Source of the DNA: CAYLZN01 sp964387935
GTDB taxonomy: Bacteria; Acidobacteriota; Vicinamibacteria; Vicinamibacterales; JAFNAJ01
Direction: 5' to 3'
NCBI GenBank assembly: GCA_964387935.1
Contig: CAYLZN010000125.1
Span: forward strand, 1 to 14,399
Length of the DNA: 14,399 bases
Within the stretch, counting starts at the first letter, position 1. Each line of letters begins with the position of its first letter. Position numbers and translations under genes: made by a program. The notes below the pieces were generated by a model. That model was not told the DNA's origin, made no database searches, and worked only from the letters and a program-made list of their open reading frames with translations. This document shows, piece by piece, positions 1-5,892 of the stretch.

Positions 1-1315
1 TGCTGCCGGTGATGAACGCCAAGGCCGTGCAACTGGCCGTCAAGGCGGCCGTGGTCCTCGCACCCTCTACCCGGTCGTGCGGGCGGCCCTCGCTGGCGGG
101 GTGGCGCAGGATGGCTCCGGCGGCGAGCACGCGCCCCTCGCGGTCGAGCACGATGGCTCCATCGAGGCTGGCGAGTGCCTCGAGCACCGTGAGGTCCAGG
201 GCCAGCACGTCACGTGCCGCCAGCAGCGACAGCAGTTCGCGGCGCTGCGCGCGCTGGTCGTGGACGACCCGTTCGCCGGCCTCCAGCATGCGCTCCTCCG
301 GCTGGACGAGCTGCGGCAGCGCCGCAGCCGGGTCGTGCAGCACGACGAACAGCGCGCCCTGCCGGGCGTCTGCGAGGTCGACCGCCGCCTTGAACAGCCG
401 TTCCGCGATGCCGCGGTTCCCCACGGCGGAGGCCCACATCTCGTAGCGCGCCTCGAGATCGAGCAGGTGCCATTGGGCGTTCCTGAAGGCGAACATCTGA
501 GCGCCTTCCGCGAACACCTTGATCTCGTGCGAGGGGCTGAGGACGACGCACACGTGCCGGTTGCCTTTGGTGGCCCTGGCGTGCGGCTCGTAGGCCCGGG
601 CACAGGGCACCGATACCGAAGACGTGCCGCGCAGCTCCGTAGACCAGCGGTCCACGTCCACGGTGGACAGCAGCCGCCCGTCGCGCGCCACGAGGAAGAG
701 CGTGCGCAACCCGTCGCAGAGCCGGTAGAACGCCTTGATGCGCGTCAACTGCTGCGAGTAGTCGAGCGCCCAGGCCGGTGTCGCCGCATGGGCGCACGGA
801 TCGTCGTCGGCGTCGAGCAACAGCAGGCCAGAAGAGATGGGCCGGTTCTCGTAGCTGGAGAGCGCGGCCACCCGCAGGACCTCGATGGCCGAGGCGATGC
901 GATCCGCGCGCGACGAGTGCTCGTCGGTGGAGCCGTAGGCCGTCGCGTCGAGGAAGGCGCCGATGTAGCGGTCTTCGATCGCGCCCTGGAACAGGTCCGG
1001 ACGCTGCGTCATCAGCGAGGGATCGAACATCGCCCGGTAGCGCGTGGATAGCACGGCCCCGATCGTCCGCGCCAGGCGCACTTCGTGGACGGTGAAGGGC
1101 ATGCTCTCGGGCACGCGCAGCACGTGGCGCGTCCCGAACCACCGCACGGCCAGCGCGGCCGGATCCGATGTCGGGTCCATCGACAGACGGCCGGCCGACG
1201 ACAGGGACAGGGCCGACTCCGTCTCGAGCACGGCGCGCGGGAAGAAGCGTCGGAGCGCGGCCTGCAGCAGGTCGTCGTAGAGGGCTCCGGCAGCGAACGT
1301 TGCGGGAACGGTCAT
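1..1315 (-). CDS. Diadenylate cyclase-like (DAC/DisA_N domain) protein, 3' end beyond the window
   Basis: This frame has no stop for 438 codons from ATG 1315-1313 and runs off the left edge. The first ~370 residues are not a family I recognise with certainty; they look like an N-terminal sensor region of the kind attached to DAC domains. From about residue 375 the sequence resembles a DAC domain: a LASLDGAIVLD segment with the DGA motif at D385-A387, then G418-A-R420-T-T-A. In known DAC enzymes, which condense two ATP into cyclic di-AMP, that second site reads G-T-R-H-R. Here RHR is replaced by R-T-T, so activity is uncertain. It is divergent from the acyl ligase with only 27 bp between starts and has no clear Shine-Dalgarno site; a TATGAT hexamer lies 11 nt before the ATG. 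The DAC assignment is fairly sure, catalysis is not. The last part of the DAC domain is missing from the window. Confidence 0.75.
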   Translation of the reverse strand, partial: MTVPATFAAGALYDDLLQAALRRFFPRAVLETESALSLSSAGRLSMDPTSDPAALAVRWFGTRHVLRVPESMPFTVHEVRLARTIGAVLSTRYRAMFDPSLMTQRPDLFQGAIEDRYIGAFLDATAYGSTDEHSSRADRIASAIEVLRVAALSSYENRPISSGLLLLDADDDPCAHAATPAWALDYSQQLTRIKAFYRLCDGLRTLFLVARDGRLLSTVDVDRWSTELRGTSSVSVPCARAYEPHARATKGNRHVCVVLSPSHEIKVFAEGAQMFAFRNAQWHLLDLEARYEMWASAVGNRGIAERLFKAAVDLADARQGALFVVLHDPAAALPQLVQPEERMLEAGERVVHDQRAQRRELLSLLAARDVLALDLTVLEALASLDGAIVLDREGRVLAAGAILRHPASEGRPHDRVEGARTTAALTASCTALAFITGS

Positions 1316-1325
1316 CCGAGGCGCC

Positions 1326-1334
1326 TATCATACT
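1326..1334. promoter_or_regulatory. Candidate divergent -10 elements between DAC-like gene and acyl ligase
   Basis: The 27-bp gap between two divergent starts contains TATCATACT on the plus strand. Read forward it offers TATCAT (1326-1331) or CATACT (1329-1334, 8 nt before ATG 1343). Read in reverse it offers TATGAT (1332-1327), 11 nt before ATG 1315. Transcripts starting here would have no leader or one of a few nucleotides. No convincing -35 box is visible on either side. Prediction from sequence only. Confidence 0.4.
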
Positions 1335-1342
1335 GTGGACAC

Positions 1343-3905
1343 ATGGCGCGGGAGACGCTGCTCGACTTCTTCGACGACCTGGCGCAGGCCGAGGGTGAGT
1401 TCCTGGTGTTCGACGCCGGGTTCCGGAGCTGGAGCTACTCCTACGGCCAGGTGGCGGCCGCCGCGCGGGCCTTCGCCGCCCGGCTGCACGAGGCGGGGTT
1501 CGCCAAGGGCGACACGGTGCTGCTCTGGGGCGAGAACCGGCCCGAGTGGCTCGTGGCGCTCTGGGGCTGCCTGCTGCGCGGGGTCATCGCCGTTCCCATC
1601 GATTTCCGCTCGTCGAGCGAGTTCCTGCTCCGCGTCCGGGCGATTGTCTCGGCGCGCCTCGTCGTGGTGGGCGAGGACGTGCAGGCCCCCGCGTGGCCGA
1701 CGGATCTCGAGGTCTGGCCGCTCCACGATCTGCTGATCGCGCCGCCGGCGGGGCCACCCGCGCGCCCTGCGCCTCCCGCCGCGACGATCGTGCGCGACGA
1801 CGTGGCGGAGATCATCTTCACCTCGGGCGCCACGGCCGATCCGAAGGGGGTCGTCATCACCCACCGCAACCTGCTCGCCAACATCGTCCCGATCGAACGG
1901 GAGATCCTGAAGTACCGGCGATGGGGCCGGCCGTTCTTCCCGCTGCGCTTCCTCAATCTGCTGCCGCTCTCGCACATGTTCGGCCAGTCGATGGCCACCT
2001 TCATCCCGCCCATGTTGCCGGGCACCGTGATCTTCATGCGCGGATACAACCCGCACGAGATCGCGCGCCAGGTGCGCGAGCGGCGGGTGTCGGTGATCGT
2101 GTGCGTGCCGAAGTTGCTGGACGTGCTGCGCGAGTTCGTCCTGCGCCAGGCGCCGACGGCGGCGCAGGCAGACGATCGGCCGATGCGATGGTGGCGTCGG
2201 TGGTGGCGCCATCGCGACGTGCACCGCGTGTTCGGCTGGAAGTTCTGGGCCTTCGTCGTGGGGGCGGCCCCGCTCGAGCCGCAGCTCGAGGAGTGCTGGT
2301 CGCGCCTGGGCTACCTGGTCATCCAGGGCTACGGCCTCACCGAGACCGCGCCGATCGTGACGCTCAACCACCCGTTCTCGGCGCGCAAGGGCTCGGTGGG
2401 CAAGCCCATCGCGGGCGTCGAGGTGAAGGTCGCGCCGGACGGCGAGATCCTCGTGCGAGGCGAGAACGTCACGCGCGGGTACTTCGGGGCGTCGACGGAG
2501 TCGGCCGCCGCGGTCGAGGACGGCTGGCTGCACACGGGCGACATCGGGAGCGTGGACGAGGACGGCCGCGTGCAAATCCGGGGGCGGAAGAAAGAGATGA
2601 TCGTCACCCCTGAGGGGCTGAACGTCTTCCCCGAAGACGTGGAGCGCGTCCTGCTGGAGATCCCGGGCGTGCGCGAGGCCGCGGTGGTCGGGCACATAGT
2701 GGAGGGGCAGGAACGCGTGCACGCCGTGCTCGTGGCGGGACCGGAGTTCGACCTCGAGGCGGCCGTGGAGGACGCGAACCGCCGGCTCGCGGATCACCAG
2801 CGCATCCGTGGGGTATCGCGCTGGCCAGCAGCGGCACTGCCGCGCACCGAGGGCACCCGGAAGCTGAAGCGGCGTGCGGTGAAAGCGTGGGTGGACGGGA
2901 ACGCTGCGGTGGCGACGGCCGCGGGTGTGGAGGGTGCCACCTTCGAATCGCTGGTGACCCGGTTTGCGCGCGGCGCGCGAGCGCTCAACGACGAGACCAT
3001 GCTCGATGCGCTCGGCCTGACCTCACTCGAACGCGTCGAACTCCTGATGGCGCTCGAGGAGCGCTACCAGGCGACCATCGACGAATCGGCCTTCGCGTCG
3101 GCCCGGACGCTCGGAGAACTGCGTCGGGTGGTGGAAGGCGCCGCGGCAGGGTGGGACCTGGCGGCCGGCGGGCCGCTGGCGACCTCGAGCCCAGGCGAGG
3201 TGCGGCCTGCGCCCACGGTCGGTCCCGGCGCGGGGGAAACGGTGGAGTTCCCGCGATGGAGCCGGGGCNNNNNNNNNNCTGCTGCCGCTGCTGCGCGCGT
3301 TCGTCTGGCTGCGCGTCGAGGGGCGGGAACACCTCGAGGGCCTGCAGGGGCCGGTCGTCTTCGCGGCCAACCACCAGAGTCACCTCGACGCGCCGACCAT
3401 TCTCGCGGCGCTGCCGCCGCGGTGGCGCCATCGCGTGGCCATCGCGATGGCCAAGGAGTTCTTCCGCGCGCACTTCTTTCCCCGGGAGGCCGGGCGGCTG
3501 GCGTGGTTCACCAACAGCCTGAACTACTACCTGGCGTCGCTCTTCTTCAATGCCTTCCCCCTGCCGCAGCGGGAGGCCGGGGCGAGGGACACCCTGCGCT
3601 ACATCGGCGAGCTGGCCAGCGACGGCCACTCGCTGCTCATCTTCCCTGAGGGCAAGCGGACGGACGCGGGTGAGATCAACCCGTTCCGGTCGGGGATCGG
3701 GATGATCGGGGCGCGACTCGAGATGCCGGTCGTGCCGGTCCGGCTCGAAGGGCTCGACCGGATCCTGCACCATTCCTGGCGGTGGGCGCGGCCGGGCCGG
3801 GCCACGGTCCGCTTCGCTGCGCCGATGCGGCTCGAGGGCGAGGACTACCCGGCGCAGGCGAAGCAGGTGGAGGACGCGGTCAGGGCCCTGAGCCTTGCGC
3901 CCTGA
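1343..3905 (+). CDS. Acyl-CoA/acyl-ACP synthetase - ACP - PlsC acyltransferase fusion, interrupted by assembly gap
   Basis: Residues 1-~510 form an AMP-binding acyl-activating enzyme: the P-loop TSGATADPKG (160-169), GYGLTET (329-335), HTGD (397-400), GRKKEM (414-419) and a C-terminal catalytic-type lysine in TRKLKR (K507). Residues ~535-605 form an acyl carrier domain with the phosphopantetheine serine S561 in LGLTSLE. After the N gap the protein continues as a PlsC/LPLAT acyltransferase with NHQSHLD (3369-3389, the HX4D site) and FPEGKR (3642-3659), ending at TGA 3903-3905. The parts recall E. coli Aas, which activates a fatty acid and transfers it to lysophospholipid, but the order here is ligase, ACP, acyltransferase. 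Probable role: activating fatty acids and loading them onto lysophospholipids at the inner membrane. Codon 643 begins exactly at the first N and the downstream frame begins at 3279, so the frame change is most simply a wrong gap length. ATG 1343 fits the start of the ligase domain. Confidence 0.85.
3269..3278. other. Scaffold gap (10 Ns)
   Basis: Ten Ns lie between the ACP domain and the acyltransferase domain of one gene. The number is evidently a placeholder: upstream codons end exactly at 3268 and the acyltransferase frame starts at 3279, so the true gap should be a multiple of three bases if the fusion is intact. Confidence 0.95.
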
Positions 3906-3926
3906 GCCTTGAGCCCTGCGCCCTGA
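3885..3926. repeat. Heptanucleotide tandem repeat, six copies, across the stop codon of the acyltransferase fusion
   Basis: Six consecutive 7-bp units follow the pattern GCCYTGM: GCCCTGA, GCCTTGC, GCCCTGA, GCCTTGA, GCCCTGC, GCCCTGA. A partial seventh unit (GCCC) follows at 3927. The fusion protein's stop codon (3903-3905) is in the third unit, so the repeat encodes its last residues and then enters the intergenic region. Because 7 is not a multiple of 3, a change in copy number before the stop would alter the C-terminus. Confidence 0.9.
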
Positions 3927-4027
3927 GCCCGTCGTTTGCCCTACCTTGCCCGTTGTGGCACACTTGCAGGTCGGCAGCGGCGGCTTGGGGCGCGCGTGAC
4001 GGGCGCTTGCCGGGCCGATCGCACCTG

Positions 4028-4052
4028 GGAACGAGGTTCCGCCGGCGAGGAG
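4028..4052 (+). promoter_or_regulatory. infA leader: short hairpin and Shine-Dalgarno site
   Basis: GGAAC (4028-4032) and GTTCC (4036-4040) can form a 5-bp stem with a 3-nt loop. GAGGAG (4047-4052) follows, 5 nt before the TTG at 4058. The Shine-Dalgarno site decides the start: it matches a TTG that gives a 72-residue protein, the usual IF-1 length. Whether the hairpin affects translation is unknown. The rest of 3927-4057 shows no convincing promoter. Confidence 0.65.
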
Positions 4053-4057
4053 ACGGA

Positions 4058-4276
4058 TTGAGCAAGGACGATCTGATAGATGTGCAAGGCACCGTTGTGG
4101 CCGTCCACAGCGGTGGGCTGTACCGGGTGAAGGTCGATGCGGGCCAGGAAGTGCTCGCCCAGTTGAGCGGACGCATGCGCCGCTTCCGCATCAAGGTCGT
4201 GCCCGGCGACCGGGTCACCGTGGGCATCTCGCCCTACGATCCCCAGCGCGGGATCATCACCTTCCGCGCGCGCTGA
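4058..4276 (+). CDS. infA: Translation initiation factor IF-1
   Basis: A 72-residue protein with the IF-1 S1/OB-fold pattern: an SKDDLIDVQGTVV beginning, the LSGRMRRFRIKVVPGD core, and the VGISPYDPQRGIITFR ending. IF-1 binds the 30S ribosomal A site and helps IF-2 and IF-3 form the initiation complex. The TTG start is supported by GAGGAG 5 nt upstream and by exact family length; an ATG-initiated frame from 3782 would run through the acyltransferase gene and is rejected. No rpmJ or other ribosomal protein gene follows, so this copy is outside the usual ribosomal cluster. It could be one of several infA copies in the genome. A small Cys/His gene follows 64 bp downstream. Confidence 0.95.
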   Translation: MSKDDLIDVQGTVVAVHSGGLYRVKVDAGQEVLAQLSGRMRRFRIKVVPGDRVTVGISPYDPQRGIITFRAR

Positions 4277-4340
4277 TCCGCCGCGGTTCCGCGTTCACGC
4301 CGGGGCTGGCGCCACCCGCCCCCGTTCGCAACGACCCCCG

Positions 4341-4586
4341 ATGTTCAACGACCCCGTGCTGGACGTTCGTGCACCGGACCCTCAGCCCCCGGCGGCTGAA
4401 GGTACCGCGGGCGAACAGCGCTTCGCGAGCTGCCGCTGGCACAAGCCCGCCGAGGCCGACCTGCCGGCCCACTGCATCCAGCGCGACGTGCTGTCGCTCG
4501 CGGGTGCCCACGGCTTCAGCCCCGACTCATGGTGCGTGGATTGCGCGCACTTCAAGGTGCGGCGCGTGGTGCGCAAACCCGCCTGA
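4341..4586 (+). CDS. Small Cys/His-rich hypothetical protein, probable zinc binder
   Basis: An 81-residue protein of no family I can name. The first ~26 residues are rich in Pro and Ala and look disordered. The rest carries regularly placed metal-ligand residues: C31-x2-H34, H44-C45 and C65-x2-C68-x-H70, followed by a basic end (FKVRRVVRKP). That spacing suggests a small zinc-binding fold, perhaps contacting nucleic acid, but this is inference. There is no clear Shine-Dalgarno site before ATG 4341, and the start could be different. It lies 64 bp after infA on the same strand and may be cotranscribed with it. Confidence 0.6.
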   Translation: MFNDPVLDVRAPDPQPPAAEGTAGEQRFASCRWHKPAEADLPAHCIQRDVLSLAGAHGFSPDSWCVDCAHFKVRRVVRKPA

Positions 4587-4597
4587 TCGCGCGGCCC

Positions 4598-4687
4598 GGC
4601 CGTACGCCGTGTCTTGTCCGTACGCCCCGGCCGTACGCCATGTTTTACCCGTACGCCGCCGTACGTCGTACGCCGTACGCCGTACGC
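4598..4687. repeat. CGTACGC repeat cluster with a 31-bp tandem duplication and four perfect-period heptads
   Basis: Eight copies of CGTACGC/T occur, starting at 4601, 4619, 4632, 4650, 4660, 4667, 4674 and 4681. The last four are contiguous, giving a 7-bp period over 4660-4687. The first part is an imperfect tandem duplication: 4598-4626 and 4629-4657, period 31, identical at about 25 of 29 positions. Every copy contains the palindrome CGTACG. The cluster fills the space between two convergent genes (ends 4586 and 4693) and may also act in transcription termination, although no U-run is visible. Confidence 0.9.
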
Positions 4688-4692
4688 CAGCC

Positions 4693-5820
4693 CTACTCTG
4701 AGAACTCCCGCGCCAGCTCCACCCACTCGCCGTCCGGAGCGAGTTCCTGATAGCGCTTCCAGTGCGGTCGCGCTTCCGCGGATCGCCGCAGCTTCTCCAG
4801 CGTCACGGCCAGGTAGAAGTGCGCGTCGGCGCAGAGAGGATCCACGCGCAGGGCTTCGCGATAGGACCCCTCGGCCTCGCCGAACCGGCCGAGGTCGTGC
4901 AGGAGGTTCCCCAGGTTGAAGTGCGCCTCGAAGCAGTCGGGATCGCTGAGGGCGGCTTCGAGGTAGAGCGCCTGCGCCTCGGGGAAGTGGTCCTCCGCGT
5001 AGTGCAGGTTGCCGAGGTTCACGATCGCGGGCACGAGGTGGGGCGCAAGCAGCAGGGCTCGCCGATACGCGGCCGTCGCGGCGGCGCGCGACGAGACCTC
5101 CCCGGTGTCGAGGGCGGAGCCTTCGGCGAAGAGCCGTTCGGCGGCTGCAAAGTCGGCGTCGTTCACCATCGGCGGGCCGCCGCCGTCTGTCGGCGTGCTG
5201 CGGCCCGCTCGCGCCCGGAGGGGCACCACGCGCGTCGCGTCGGCGTCGGCGCGCGCCTGGAAATCGAGCGCCAGTTGTCCCTCCCGTGCGGCGGCCAGCA
5301 CGCGCAGCACGGCCTTCACGTCGGCCCCGCGGGTCAATTCGTCGTTCGCCTGGCGAATGACGGACAGGTCCGAGAACCCGTACCAGGTGTCGGTGGCCGC
5401 TCGCACGACGGACCGCAGCAGCCCCCACTTGTGCAGGTACCGCAGGTGCTCGTCTGACACCGCCGGATACATGCCGCGGATCGCCTGGTGCGGGTAGTAC
5501 TGCTGACGCAGCGCAGACGGCGTGACCAGGCCGAGGCGACCGCAGAACGCGTCCTCGTCGATGACGCGAAGGCCGCTGTCGGGTTCCTGGGCCCGCTCGT
5601 GGGCCCGGCGCACGCGGCGATCCGTCTCCGCGTCCGCCGCGGCGGTGCCAGGCGCTCGCGTGTCGGCGCCCACCACGACGAGCGTGGTCCGCGGGGAGAG
5701 CTCGGGATCGGCGCTGCCTCCGTGCTGAGCGACGAGTTCGGCCGCCCGCTTGCGCGTCACGGTCAGCAGCCGGCCCACGACGGTGACGACCTCGCCGGCA
5801 AATGCCGGCCCCGCGTGCAT
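4693..5820 (-). CDS. BRCT + MerR-like HTH + TPR protein
   Basis: A 375-residue protein from ATG 5820. Residues ~6-95 look like a BRCT domain: FAGEVVTVVGRLLTVTRKRAAELVAQHGG, with the GG turn at 34-35, a VVVGAD strand, and an IDEDAFCGRL ending. Residues ~105-187 resemble a MerR-type winged helix, including YPHQAIRGMYPAVSDEHLRYL and WYGFSDLSVIRQANDELTRG. From about 218 to the end there are TPR repeats with the NLGNLHYAEDHFPEAQALYLEAL pattern, about four units. BRCT domains bind phosphopeptides or DNA ends, HTH domains bind DNA, and TPRs bind proteins, so a DNA-linked scaffold is plausible. The kinase gene is 72 bp upstream on the same strand. An ATG 51 nt further upstream would add 17 residues before the BRCT domain; I prefer 5820 because TATCCT lies 7 nt before it. 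Confidence 0.8.
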   Translation of the reverse strand: MHAGPAFAGEVVTVVGRLLTVTRKRAAELVAQHGGSADPELSPRTTLVVVGADTRAPGTAAADAETDRRVRRAHERAQEPDSGLRVIDEDAFCGRLGLVTPSALRQQYYPHQAIRGMYPAVSDEHLRYLHKWGLLRSVVRAATDTWYGFSDLSVIRQANDELTRGADVKAVLRVLAAAREGQLALDFQARADADATRVVPLRARAGRSTPTDGGGPPMVNDADFAAAERLFAEGSALDTGEVSSRAAATAAYRRALLLAPHLVPAIVNLGNLHYAEDHFPEAQALYLEAALSDPDCFEAHFNLGNLLHDLGRFGEAEGSYREALRVDPLCADAHFYLAVTLEKLRRSAEARPHWKRYQELAPDGEWVELAREFSE

Positions 5821-5827
5821 ATGCGAC

Positions 5828-5833
5828 AGGATA
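5828..5833 (-). promoter_or_regulatory. Candidate -10 box (TATCCT) for leaderless BRCT-TPR transcript
   Basis: TATCCT on the minus strand is followed by 7 nt and then the ATG at 5820. Transcription starting 7-8 nt after this box would begin at or next to the start codon. There is no Shine-Dalgarno site. I see no good -35 box 16-18 nt upstream. Confidence 0.45.
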
Positions 5834-5892
5834 GCAAAAGCGGCGTCTCGGACCCGTGCGGCCCCCCGCACTCGGGCGACAGGCGCGACTCC

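Noticed and set aside
210..1331. Minus-strand frame starting at ATG 1331
   Set aside because: It is a different frame from the DAC-like protein; it is Arg-rich with no domain, while the frame from ATG 1315 is open to the edge and ends in a DAC motif.
1328..2797. Open minus-strand frame of 489 codons
   Set aside because: Antisense to the acyl ligase, whose motifs are unmistakable; the translation is His/Arg-rich with no domain.
3269..3905. Real frameshift or separate acyltransferase gene after the Ns
   Set aside because: The frame changes exactly at a 10-N placeholder, so an incorrect gap length is the simplest explanation. Only closing the gap would exclude a real break.
3956..3972. Sigma-54 promoter (TGGCAC ... 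TTGCA)
   Set aside because: The two half-sites are present, but the GG and GC elements are about 3 bp too close for sigma-54.
4598..4687. CRISPR array
   Set aside because: Repeats are only 7 bp, with spacers absent or very short and no cas genes nearby.
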